64,000 bases of DNA, taken from contig CM077158.1 of assembly GCA_039583875.1 (NCBI GenBank), positions 120,401,900 to 120,465,899 on the forward strand, given 5' to 3'. Under the pieces are notes generated by a model, which was given only the letters and a program-made list of their open reading frames with translations, had not been told where the DNA came from and searched no databases. A program made the position numbers and the translations under genes. The DNA comes from Platanthera guangdongensis. Its lineage: Eukaryota; Streptophyta; Magnoliopsida; Asparagales; Orchidaceae. Shown piece by piece: positions 42,655 to 53,945 of the stretch. Positions within the stretch are counted from its first letter, which is position 1. Every line of letters starts with the position of its first letter.

Positions 42655-45600
42655 TGTAACGCCCCCGATTTTTCGATGATTTTATTTGTTTGGGAACGTC
42701 AGATTTATGACGTCGTGGCGTTACTTTTAACGTCGATGTGACGGCGCAATGTCGTTAAGGCAATTTCGCGTCCGTGCGGTCGAGTAGACTGAATTCTTGT
42801 TGTAATTGTAAGATTTTGCATTTGTAATTTAAGTTAAGTAATCTTGGACTGCCTCGTCAAGTTTCATCGCAATCCGAGCATTTTTGGAGTCTAGGCGCGC
42901 GATTGAAATTTTGGATTGTTTATGTTCGCCGTATACTTCGAAGATTAATATCTCGGGAATGGCTTGTCGGATTCTGGTCTTGATTTCGCCGTTAGATTTG
43001 TAGCATTAGTGTTTGCCTTCGGTGCAAGTTTCGTTTAATTTGGCGCTCGTTCGGGCTTCCGTGCTGAGTCGTCTCGAGAAGCTATGGCTCTACTCGATTA
43101 GCACGTTTTAGATTTTACTCGGGCGCCTTTTTGTGGGTCAAAACTGCGTTGTATCAAAATATGGTCAACATGAAATTTGTTCGTCTTGAGTGGTGAGCTG
43201 CTACTCGAGTATATGCTGCTTCTACTCGAGTAAGTCATGTTTTTACTCGAGTAATGAGCCTCTACTCAAGTATATTGTGTTACTACTTGAGTAGGTATGT
43301 TACTACTCGACTAGGTATGATGTTACGCGAGTAGGTATGCTGCTACTCGAGTAGGTATGCTGCCACTCGAGTAGGCTGTTTCAGTTTGCGTTTAGAGGCC
43401 GTTTTGAGGGTCAAAACGGCATCGTATCAAAAACAGGTCAACATGAACTTTGTTCGTCTCGACGAGATCTACAACTTTCATGTTGACCACGTTTCGATTG
43501 GAGGTCGTTGTAAACCCATAATTCCGTTTTGTCCTCTATAACTCGAGTGGTGAGCTGCTACTCGAGTATATGCTGCTTCTAGTCGAGTAAGTCATGTTTT
43601 TACTCGCGTAATGAGCCTCTACTCGAGTATATTGTGTTACTACTCGAGTAGGTATGTTATTACTCGAGTAGGTATGTTACTACTCGAGTAGGTATGCTGT
43701 TACTCGAGTAGGTATGCTGCTACTCGAGTAGGTATGCTGCCACTCGAGTAGGCTGTTTCTGTCTGTGTTCAAAGGCCGTGTTGAGGGTCAAGACGGCATC
43801 GTATCGAAAAATGGTCAACATGAAATTTGTTCGTCTCGACGAGATCTACAACTTTCATGATGACAACGTGTTGATATGAAGTCATCCTAGACCTCTATTT
43901 TGGGTTCCCGAAAAACTGCTCGAAATAAACCGTTTTTGACAAAACTTTTTATAAACATCTATATATATATTCTTGGACTTAGGTTTTAGAACCAAAATTT
44001 ATCTTCTCTGTTATTTTTCTCCCGAACCAGAGCAGCGAGCGAGAGAGAGAGTTTCTTTTTCGTGAATCTTCCGGTGGCCGCCGACGGTTCTCCGGTGCTC
44101 GAAATCTTCAACCGAACTTAGATCCGGAAAGCTCTCGCCGAGAGCTACGCTATCGTGGTAATTTCTTCCCCATTTCTTGAGTTTTTTTCGTTATGGTGTT
44201 TCAGCCGTAATCCTTTTTCCACCATTTTTGTCTAGATCTCAACCTCTCCCGCATCCTTTTGCCCCGATATACGACGTGGAGTGATTCGGTGGACTTTTCC
44301 GGTAAAACCAAGGCAAGTGGTGGTTTCTCCTCATTTCTCCTTGTCCGATTCAATGGTAACGACTATGTTTTCATGTTCCCTAAAATTTTCTATGCTTATT
44401 CTTCCAAATTATTGCTATGATTAATCGCTTTGTTGATCACATGTTGTTATGATGTTTTGCCATGCTAACTCGATCTTGTCTATTTATGTTTAATCATTCT
44501 TGAATTGTCTTACCGATGGCTTAAATGCCTTAGCTCTCGTTATCAAACGTATTAGAGTTTAATTATGATTTTAAATCGTTCCTAAGGGTTGATCAACCAT
44601 GTCTGGAATCTAGTAATGTCAAGTAGAGTTTGTTGTGCCAAATCCCGAGATATTTGTGTTATGGTTTTTTTTGGGTTTCTTGAATGCGGGAGTTAGTGGG
44701 CGATTCCACCTCCGCGGTATTTATTACCTTCATTAGTGCCCTGTGGAAGTCTACCTAGTTTTTGGATGCCTGCGGTATATGGTGGGGAGCATGATACTCC
44801 CTCGCAGTTAGATGGATAATATATCCATTTGTTTTGAGTGGTGTGTCCAAGAGTGACCACTACGCCTGTGTTTTTCGGTGGTGTGTCCAAGAGTGACCAC
44901 TTCGTCATGTTTTTGGGGTAGAGTCAACCACAGGTGCCTAATTAAGGTTTTGTACTTTCTTTCTGGAGAGATATTTTTGTAGTCACCTTATAGCCATGTG
45001 CGTCTGGTGCACCCTTGTGGAACGTGACAAGTCACGTTAGAGTTCTTTTCCTGTTGATGCCCAGTTTTCTTTTGTACATTACTTCAGTACTTTTGGTCTT
45101 GGGTTGGTACCCCGGTTGACCCCTTTAATTATTTTGGTTTATTACTTTTCCTGCCACCATTTGTACCTTCTTGCTGAGGTGTTCTGTTTTTGGAATGCCT
45201 CAGGTTCAGAGCAGTAACAGTTAGCAGTGCTGGTGTTGGATTTCTGGCGGCAGTGTTGGCCGTGGTTGTTGCCTCGTCTTAGCGAGGTAGTTTGTTTTTG
45301 GTTTAGTCTTACTAGTTCAGTCATACTTTTGTACGTGAGTTCGTGTCAGCTTGTTGGCGCCCACTGATTGTTAGTTATTGATACTTGCTAGCTGCTCATT
45401 TATTTAAAAGTGGATGTTTTACTTGCTCTCTTGGAGGATTTATGCTAGGAATGCATGTTAGGTATTTTAAACTATAAAACCTACTACTACTACTTCATGC
45501 ATTACATAATTTGAAACTCTAACTTATTATTTTTGGCGACCGTAAAAGCTATCTTCCCTACTATAATAAATTTAGAGTCTTGCATAGCATGAGTTGTCCT

Positions 45601-45890
45601 TTAGGGACGGTTTTACTCATGTAGGATGTTTGAGTTAATCTAATCAAGTATTTTTCCGAAGCGTATAATATATTTTGATTCGTGGACTAGATGAGCTACT
45701 AAGCCGAGGGATACGGCTAACTTCTGCACTTAACTGATTTTCCTTAAAATAACTTAAAAGGAACCTTTCTTCATTGTCGGTTGGTGTCTGCCTGAGCGTC
45801 CGCAGTTATCCCCTGTCGACGTGGCATCATGACGCGCATTTTCCCTTACTCTGATAAACTTTATTGGCGGTGAAAATGCGGGTTGTGACA
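42655..45890 (+). repeat. 3' LTR of plus-strand Tekay-type element
   Basis: 3,236 bp, same ends as the 5' LTR, with repeat arrays at 43190-43380 and 43545-43760. Confidence 0.95.
43190..43760. repeat. 20-bp palindromic tandem arrays in 3' LTR
   Basis: Same CTCGAG-centred 20-bp unit as in the 5' LTR, in two blocks split by the GGTCAAAACGGC module at 43409. Unit number and point changes (ACTCGACT, TACGCGAGTA) differ from the 5' copy, so the arrays have changed since insertion. Confidence 0.93.
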
Positions 45891-45895
45891 TGTAA

Positions 45896-47257
45896 CCTGT
45901 TCAAATCTTCAGCAAGAGAATGTACATGCAAAGGTTCTATGGTAGAAGTATTCTTTTCCTTGAAAGGCATGTTAGATTCATCAAATAATATGTGAACATA
46001 TTCTTCAATTTTAAGAGATGATTTATTATAAACCCTATAAACCTTACTGATCATGGAGTATCCCAGAAACACTACTTCATCAGATTTAGCTTGAAATTTT
46101 GTTAAATACTTCTTGTCATTATTATGTATATAACAAATACAACCAAAAATTCTAAAATGATCAACTTTAGGTTTCTTCCTTTTGAGTAATTCATAGGGAG
46201 TCTTGCCCTTTAGTTTGTGTATTAAACTTCTGTTCAGCACATAACTGGAGGTGTTTACTGCCTCTGCCCAAAAAGATAGAGGAAGGTGAGTATCTGATAA
46301 TAATGTAGTGGTAGATTCAATAAGGGTTCTATTTTTCCTTTCAGCTACCCCATTTTGTTAAGGAGTTATAGGAGCTGAGAAAGTATGCCTGATCCCTTCA
46401 GTCTGACAGAACTCTTGAATAAGAAGAGAATCAAACTCTGTCCCATGATCACTTCTGATCAGGGAAATGTGAGTATTGAACTAAATCTGTATGTATTTGA
46501 TAAACTCTGTCAAATACTTAAAGTTATCAGACTTCTTCCTCAGAAAGAACACCCATGTGAATCTAGAGAAGTGATCTACAACTACTTAAGTGTAAGTTTT
46601 CCCTCCTAAGCTTTGTACTGTAATGGGTCCAAAAAGATCCATGTGTAACAGATACAAAGTCCAAGGTGAATCACTCTTATTAAGTGACTTGAAACTATTT
46701 TTAGTTTGCTTGCCTAATTGACAAGCCCTGCAGAGTCCTTCCTTCTTGTAGGGGCAAGAAGGTAGTCCTCTAACAAGGTTGTCCTTGGATAGCCTAGCAA
46801 TGGTTCTAAGGTTGAAATGTCCTATTCTTTTATGCCATAAAACATTAGGTCTACAAACAGAATTAAACAGGCAAATGTCTACATCTGTTGACAGAAAATC
46901 TACTAAATAGATGTTACCTTTCCTTTTACCTGTCAACACAGTTGTGTTGTCCTCTGACTTGATCTTGCATAAGGCTTTGCTGAAGGTCACCTGGTAGCCT
47001 TCATCACATAGCTGACTGATACTTATCAAATTGTGCTTCAGTCCTTCCACATAAGCTACCTTCTTGAATGTCACTGTCCCAATCTGTACTGCACCAAATC
47101 CTTTAGTTTGTCCAAAGTTTGAATCACCAAATATGACCTTGGGTCCAAGCTTGGCTTTAAAGGATGTGAGGTTGTCCCTATTTCCTGTCATGTGCTTTGA
47201 ACACCCACTATCCAAATACCATTGCTGGTTTGATGATGTATATGTCTTCACCTGCAC
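45896..47257 (-). pseudogene. Sirevirus protease, pre-integrase and integrase
   Basis: On the minus strand from 47257: protease with WYLDSGCSKHMTG (catalytic DSG), then HNLISISQLCDEGYQVTF, pre-integrase NVLWHKRIGHFNL and LCRACQLGKQ, then the integrase core with LLHMDLFGPI (about 46640), a DHFSRFTWVFF-like stretch, IRSDHGTEFDS and QNGVAERKNR (about 46350), and the C-terminal RIFGCICYIHN and VFLGYS (about 46150-46070). A frame change lies near 46590 and a stop precedes QNGV near 46360. The plus-strand Tekay-type element cuts the frame at 45890/45896. DDE residues are still visible, so decay is limited. Confidence 0.9.
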
Positions 47258-47282
47258 ATAAAATAATTCACTTGTTTTTGAC

Positions 47283-49284
47283 CCAGTTTACCTTGGGCCT
47301 AGGTTGATAACCTTTAAATTCAGAAATAAAAGACATCCCAGGTTTACTCTTATAACCTTCAGGATGATATCTCCTTGGAGGTATTATCCATTCAGTATAA
47401 GGGTTAGAGCTTTGGGATGTAGGACCCCTAGGATTGGATTTTGATTTTCCCTTGAAGGAATTTCCAGAGCTCTGATCTCTGTTCGATGATCGTTGAGCTT
47501 TGTTCGACGATCTTGGGTCAGTTCGTCGAGCTCCGTTCGACGTTCGACTGTGGTAGAGTTCAGGAATTAAAGATCGTCGACCTGAGTTCGACGATTTTGC
47601 CTGAGATCGTCGATCTGCGTTCGGCGATCATCGAGCTTCGTTCGACGATTTCTGCTGGAACTTGGTTTTCTTAGGCATATCAGAATTTTTCCTAGTAACC
47701 TCTACAACTCCCTTCCCTTTATCAGAAATAAACTTAATTGGGGTTATTAGAACTATTGGTTGGCTGGATGAAGCACCCAAGCCCAGTGTAGTATTGAATC
47801 TGGAGTTCACTGTGCTTGTGATGTCCATCAGCTTGATACTTCTCCCATTAAGGGATTCCTCAAGCTTCTTGGCCTCTGATAGCTCACCTTTCAGTGAAGC
47901 TATCTGCTACCTATAGCACTCCAACTCCTCAGAGAGTTTGAGATTTTCTAACTTTAAGATACTATGTTCAGATAATTGATTTTTGAGAGAAATAATTTCC
48001 TTCTCAGATTTTAGTAAGTGAAAACATAATGCTTTAAACTCAGACTTAAAGTCCTCAGAATTGAAATCAAAAGAACTAATTACCTGGTCCTCTTCAAGTT
48101 GAGTCTCTGAGTCTGACTCTGACTCTTCTGCATCTGAATTGTGTTGAGAGGCATTGATTGTCATCATGCAGAACTCCTTCTCTCCAGCATCATCTTCATC
48201 ATCACTGGACCTGGATGAAGCTTCTGACTCCTCTTCAGTTTCACTCCAGGATTCAGCAACAAATCCCTTCCTTGTGTGTTTGTTCTTGCTTGAGGAGGGT
48301 TTTCCATTGCCATTCTTCTTGAAGTCTTTGTCCTTTCTTCTTTCTTTCTTGTCCCTTCTGTCCTTGTTTTTTGTTTTCTGGACAGTCAGGCACAATGTGC
48401 CTTGGTTTCCTGCAACAAAAGCAAACAATTTCTTTATTATTTGACTTATGATACCTTGGATTATCATGCTCTTTGTATGATCTCTTTCTAAAGTCCTTCC
48501 TGGCCATCTTGTAAAATATTTTAGCCAGTAGACTAAGTAGCTCATCATTTCCTGTGACTTTGTCTTCAGGCTGATCTTCAGTTGCTTTGAAAGCAATTGT
48601 CTTTTCTTTTCTTGTGGCTGGTGAGGCAGCCTTCTGCTTTTCTTCTCTGTTCTTAATGAGCAGCTCATAAGACTTGAGCTTGCCCAAAAGTGCTTCTGTT
48701 GTAATCTCATTCAGGCTTCTTTCATCCTTGATTGGCCAGATTCTTGAGTCCCAAGTGCTTGGGAAGCACATTAGGATTTTGTCATTAAGCTCAGTTAATG
48801 AGATCTCTTTATCCAGAGTCTTCAGTTCATTGACTATCAGACTGATTCTGTTGTACATTTCAGCTACTGACTCAGCTTCTCCTTTCTTGAAATTCTCATA
48901 TTGGGATATGAGGTGGGATCTCATGTCCTTTCTTTCATCAGCTGATCCTGAGACTATTTCAGAGAGCTTATCCCAGATTTCCTTTGCTGAATTACATTCA
49001 GCCACCTTTTGGAAAATGTCATCAGACATAGTCTAGGCTAAGATATTCATAGCCTTTGCATCTGCTACTTTCCACTTATTGATATCAGCATCTGTTCCTG
49101 ATGGAGGTATAACCGCATTTGTGCTTGTGTTCTCTGGAGGTCTTGGACAAACTGTCAAAACAGAATTAAAAATATCCTCATCAATAGAATTCATGTAGAG
49201 TCTAATCCTTGCTTTCCAAAGTGCAAACTTAGTCAGATTGCACACTAGAGGTCTGGTGCAAGCATAATCTTTGTTTGGGGCCAT
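47283..49284 (-). pseudogene. Sirevirus Gag
   Basis: The minus-strand ATG at 49284 (MAPNKDYACTRPLVCN) starts the Gag, followed by FALWKARIRLYMNS and, after a stop near 49030, the capsid-like part (SAKEIWDKLSEI, KDMRSHLISQYENFKKGE). A CCHC knuckle CFCCRKPRHIVPDC lies at about 48425-48384. A frameshift in the Lys-rich stretch near 48300 moves the frame; downstream comes an acidic Ser-rich region (48260-48080) and a coiled-coil-like segment (LLKSEKEIISLKNQLSEH, about 48030-47940), ended by a stop at 47907. The frame resumes to about 47460 with the palindrome-encoded Arg/Ser repeats. A long Gag with a C-terminal extension is typical of Sireviruses. Confidence 0.85.
47475..47650. repeat. Palindromic cluster within Sirevirus gag/protease coding region
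   Basis: Units such as GATCGTCGACCTGAGTTCGA and CGTCGATCTGCGTTCGGCGA match the LTR palindromes. On the minus strand they are translated as Arg/Ser/Asn-rich repeats (RRSSNK, RSSNRDQ), so they lie inside the polyprotein frame. Confidence 0.8.
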
Positions 49285-49400
49285 GATTTGTGAAGAAATA
49301 ATCTAATAACAAAATCTACAAAAATCAGATCTAACTAGGGATCTTTGGGTTCAGGTGTTAGCCTGTGCAACCACCAAGGTGTGGTATCTTTAACCAACCT

Positions 49401-49413
49401 CCCTCTGATACCA
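49401..49413 (-). other. Primer binding site of the Sirevirus
   Basis: Minus strand TGGTATCAGAGGG, two bases after the 5' LTR end ...CTTTCA. Confidence 0.9.
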
Positions 49414-49415
49414 AT

Positions 49416-51034
49416 TGAAAGTGCGAGTTAGATCTGATATACTCTAGAGGGGGGTGAATAGAGTATGGTGCTTGAAAACTTTTTACAACAGTTGTTGTAA
49501 TCTTAGTGAACAGGGAAGCAAATAATAAATCTAAACACAGCAGCTATCTAATCACAGTCTACAAAAGAAACTAATCACAGATCACAACCAGAAACAAAAA
49601 ATAAAGACAAGCAACCAGAAGACACAAGGAACTATAGTGGTTCCCCTAAACTTGGGTACATCCACTGTTCTACCAACCTAGGTAGGAATCCACTGCAGGA
49701 TGAGTTGATCAGGTGTCCTGGGAAGCAATGAGCTTTTGATAAGGTGCTCAAAAACCAAACCAGATTTTTTGATCAGGTGTCTTGCCACCAATGAGCTTTT
49801 GATAAGGTGCTCAAAAACCACATACAAACTTTTGAAGGGAGTTTGAAAAACTCTTTACAGAGGTGGGGATGAGAGAGTGATGGAAGTCTTCTCTTTCTCA
49901 ATGCAGCTGAGAAGACTATGTGGATATTGATGTTGTCAAAGCTCCCCCTGAGTTCTTGAGATGTTCAGGAAATGAAGCTTTGCTGTAGGGTGATAGGCCT
50001 TCAGAAATTTGATCTCCAGCAATTGATGATTTCAGCAACAGCTGAATTGTGAGGTGTCTGGAGTCTTGAATGTTGGTGGCCTTGAACACTTGAATCAAAC
50101 GAGATCTGAAGATTTCAGATTTGTTGATCTCCTTTATTGATGGTGTTCTTGTAAGAATTCTTTGAGACAGAGAATGTCTGCAGCTTTCTTTTTCTTTATC
50201 TCTTGAGTGATTGTTGTTGAGAAAGATGTTGTTCCAGAGAAGAGTTTTTGTAGAGAATATTTTTTTTTGTTCTTCTTCTTGTGCACTCTCTTCTTTTTTT
50301 TTCTTGTTTTCAGGAATTCAAAAAATCTTGTCTTTTATTCCTTTGTTCTGAATAGAAATGATCCTCTGTCAAGATAGCCGTTGGCCTGTCATAAATGACT
50401 TCCTTAATTGCTTTTGTCTTATGGTGGAAAGTCCAAAGAAACATTCCTTGATAATCCCTTGAAACTTGCTTCAGAATAAATGAAAACGGCTACAAAATCT
50501 TCTGAATTAATTGTTGGCAATAACTGCTTAACTGTTCTGAATTTTGAATCTTGAACATCATTTAACTCTTCAGAAAAACGTCGAACTGAGCTCCACTATC
50601 GTCGAACTGAGCTCAGCGATTTGGGCTTAGCCAGTAACAGAGATCGTCGATCTGAGCTCAACTATCGTCGAACTGAGCTCAGAGATAGAGAATCAATACT
50701 AGAGTCAAGATCGTCGAGCTGAGCTCGAAGATCGTCGAATGGAGTTCGACGATTTGTTGAAGTTGAGCTCAGCGATTGTCGAATGGAGTTCGACGATCCA
50801 TCGAATTGAGCTCAACGATCGTCGATTGGAGTTCGACGATTCGCCGTACTGAGCTCGACAAAATGGCATAGTCTCCAAACTGAAAAACCTTGGTCTTGAG
50901 GGCAGCTTCCAAACCTAACTACTAACCCTTAGACTCAATTCTAATTGACCTTTAGATCTATACAATGAGGTCAAAAACAGGTTTCCTAAAGACATAGTGA
51001 TCCTGACCCAAATTAGTAATCGGGTGTTCCAACA
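49416..51034 (-). repeat. 5' LTR of the Sirevirus
   Basis: 1,619 bp, minus-strand TGTTGGAACACC (51034) to CTTTCA (49416). Palindromic cluster at 50578-50860, as in the 3' LTR. Confidence 0.94.
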
Positions 51035-51039
51035 CTTGC

Positions 51040-52507
51040 GTTGGGGCCCTACGACTCAACGCATCCGCAACCGCATTGCCTTTCCCAGGCACATAATGAA
51101 TCTTGAATGTGTAGTCCCCCAGGAACTCCATCCATCTTAGTTGTCGCATGTTTAGATCCGTTTGATCCAATAAGTACTTCAGGCTCTTATGGTCGGTATA
51201 GATAACGACCTTCATCCTATATAGGTAATGCGTCCACAGCTTTAGGGCAAATATCACGGCCGCTAACTCCAAGTCATGGACCGGATAATTCCCCTCATGT
51301 ACCTTCAACTGACGCGAGCCATAAGCTATCACACTTTCATGCTGCAGTAGAACGCAACCAAATCCACTGCCTGAAGCATCGTTGTATATCTCAAAGCCTT
51401 CGGTCCCACTCGATGAACTTAGAAAAGGCACCGTGGTTAACTGACTTTTCAACTCTTCGAAAGCTTGTGCGCACTCAGGCGTCCAAACAAACTTCTACTC
51501 TTTCATCATCAGAGTCATGAGGGGTAACGCTATCCGCGAGAAGTTCTCCACAAAGCGTCTGTAATTGCCGGCAAGCCCCTGAAAACTCCGGACTTCCGCT
51601 ACCGTAGACAGCACAGGCCACTCCCGTATAGTAACTATCTTCGCCGGATCCACCGCAATTCCCTCTCCACTAACTATGTAACGAAGGAACGCTACTGAGG
51701 ACAACCAAAACTAGTATTTGGAGAACCTGGCATACAGTTGGTTCCTCCTCATCATCTCCAACACCAAATACAAATGCTTAAAGTGATCCTCCTCACTCTG
51801 CGAGTACACCAATATATCGTCGATAAAGATGATCATGAAGTGGTCTAGGTACTCTCTGAAAGTTCTATTCATCAGATCCATAAATACTGATGGTGGATTA
51901 GTCAGCCCAAACGGCATGACCGTAAACCCATAATGCTCGTATCTTATGTTGAATGCTGTCTTGGGGATATCACTTTCCGTTATTCTCAGCTGATAATACT
52001 CGGACTTCAAATCCAATTTCGAGTACACTGATGACCCAATAACTGATCGAACAGATCATCAATCCTTGGGATCGAGTACTTATTCTTCTCCGTCAACTTG
52101 TTCAACTCTCGATAATCGATACAGAGCCGCAAACTTCCGTCCTTCTTCTTCACAAAAAGTACCGTTGCGCTCCAAGGCGACGAACTTGGACGCATATAAC
52201 CTTGTTCTAATAACTCATGAAGTTGAACCTTCAGTTCTGCCATCTCCTTAGACTCTAACCGATACGGAGAGCGTGACACAGGTTTGACACCTGGCACTAG
52301 CTCAATAGTGAAGTCTATCTCCCGCTGAGGTGGAGCTCTAGAGAGATCTCCATGGAACACATCAGGGTACTCGGATACCACTAGAATGCTGTCCAAAGTA
52401 GGCTTAGTCTTCGAAGTCTCCACTACCATGAAGAACAGCTCTGCACCAGCACGAACCGCTTTAAACACCTGAAGAGCAGACATAAAAGTCTTGCTTGCCC
52501 CTTTCAA
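51040..52507 (-). pseudogene. RT and RNase H of element E
   Basis: On the minus strand: pre-RT segment ([37 protein letters not shown]) at about 52390-52240; RT with [20 protein letters not shown] (about 52155), [32 protein letters not shown] and the catalytic [11 protein letters not shown] (about 51830); then FLRYIVSGEGIAVDP (about 51680), FQGLAGNYRRFVENFS; RNase H with [14 protein letters not shown] (about 51385), [10 protein letters not shown] and [11 protein letters not shown] (about 51075). Frame changes occur near 52010, 51710 and 51490. The Asp residues of RT and RNase H are kept. The end of RNase H abuts the Sirevirus TSD at 51035-51039; the integrase continues at 28870. Confidence 0.88.
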
Positions 52508-52588
52508 GCCCGCAAATGTCGTCTCAAGACCAGTTCCAAACTTGACCTCCTTGCGATTGCAATCAATGTATGCTTGATGCTCCTAGAG

Positions 52589-52846
52589 TCAGTCCATACC
52601 AAATATCATGTCGAACTCCACTAGCGGCAGTAATAACGCTTGCAAGTCGAACTCCTGACTCCTAATACGTATCTTTATGCCACAGACTCTATCCGCATGC
52701 ATTGAGCTCCCATTTGGCAACAACACATCCAGTTTGTCCTTTGCCATCGAAAAAGGTACTTCGATGCACAATATAAATCCTTCGAACAAAAACGAGTGCG
52801 AAGCTCCCGTATCAAAGAGTGCTCTCTCCGGATTATCGCAAATCAA
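52589..52846 (-). pseudogene. Aspartic protease of element E
   Basis: Minus-strand frame with ERALFDTGASHSFLFEGF (about 52815), where DTGAS is the retropepsin active site, followed by VLLPNGSSM and FDMIFGMD (about 52595), the conserved end of the gypsy protease. Stops on either side separate it from Gag and RT, so the original polyprotein is broken. Confidence 0.85.
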
Positions 52847-53945
52847 AACAAAGCCTATACAAACAGCAATAAGCTACATGCGCAAGGTAACAAGTATTTA
52901 AAGCCAACTTGCTATAAATTTAAGCCGTACCTGTCACCACATCTGCTTGCTTTATGGCCTCCTGCTGGCCAAGGTTATAAACTCTAGGTTGAGCTGGAGC
53001 ATAGTGGGATGCGGTTGACTCCACCGCCTTGCCCTTCTCCTCATAGGTTGCTCCCGGCTTTCTCTCAGACTTTGGACGTCCGCTCCAACAGTCTCGGACA
53101 AAGTGTCCCGGCAGCCTAGGTTCGGCTCGTAGTTACCCCCGAAGCACTTGAAGAGTGGCTGGACCTGAATTCCTAGCCTTCTTATGGAACTTACGATACC
53201 CAGACTTTGAGTTTGTCGGCACCTTGAACTCTGTCTTCTTAGCACCAGATTCTCTCTTCGCTTGCATATTCCTCAGATCCTTCTCCAAAGACCGGGCCGT
53301 ATTGACCATAGTCAAGAAGCCCTGCGTCGTAAGCCCCGAGAGCAGTAGCCTTAGGTCATCCCTCAGACCCTCAGAGAATCGGTTTGTCTTACGCTCCTCA
53401 TCAGCAAATGTAGAGCTAGCGTACCGACCCAACCGTGTAAATTCATGGAGATACTCATCCACGCTACTCTCTCCTTGTGTCAACTTCTGGAATTCATTCT
53501 CCATCGCGATCCTCTGAACCGAGTGAAGGTACCATGCCAAGAATAGTCTCAAACATTCTTCCATCGAGACGTCCGTGAGTTGCCTTCCGCTCATGTTATG
53601 TAGCTCTAAACCTTCCCACCACATCCTTACATCTCTGTACAACAGGAAAGTAGCTATGGTGGTCATCTGACACTCCTCCGTTTCGGTAGCTTTCAAAACT
53701 CTCTTTACTCGGGAGAGCCAATCCTCAACTTGGAATGGGGTTCCCGTCCCCGAGAACACCGGAGGATTGAAGACCATAACATGCTTGAGCTGCTTTTCGG
53801 TTGCTCTCCTATGTACCAATGGCTCCACCAACACTTGCTCCACTCTTCTCGGTTCCGCCGCTTGAAGCAGTACCTGCTCCACCGCAGGAGCAGGCTGCTG
53901 CATTTGCCTTGCAGGCTGCACATTTATCATAGCGAACACCGCTTC

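Larger units (their letters stand above)
36110..45890 (+). mobile_element. Tekay-type gypsy with intact LTR ends, TSD TGTAA, gag and protease deleted
   Basis: LTRs 36110-39491 and 42655-45890 start TGTAACGCCCCCG and end GGTTGTGACA. TGTAA is duplicated at 36105-36109 and 45891-45895, within the Sirevirus pol. The internal region is 3.2 kb: primer site, short leader, RT, RNase H, integrase with chromodomain-like tail, purine tract. There is no gag and no protease, so it could only have moved with help. It is the innermost insertion on this branch. Confidence 0.96.
28876..51034 (-). mobile_element. Sirevirus-type Ty1/copia with envelope-like region, minus strand, TSD CTTGC
   Basis: The two LTRs (28876-30497 and 49416-51034) are nearly the same (roughly 2-3% different by eye). 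CTTGC flanks the element at 28871-28875 and 51035-51039, inside the pol of element E. Minus-strand order: primer site, gag, protease, integrase, [Tekay-type insert 36110-45890], RT, RNase H, envelope-like ORF, purine tract. An ORF after pol plus a long Gag is the Sirevirus layout. Confidence 0.95.
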
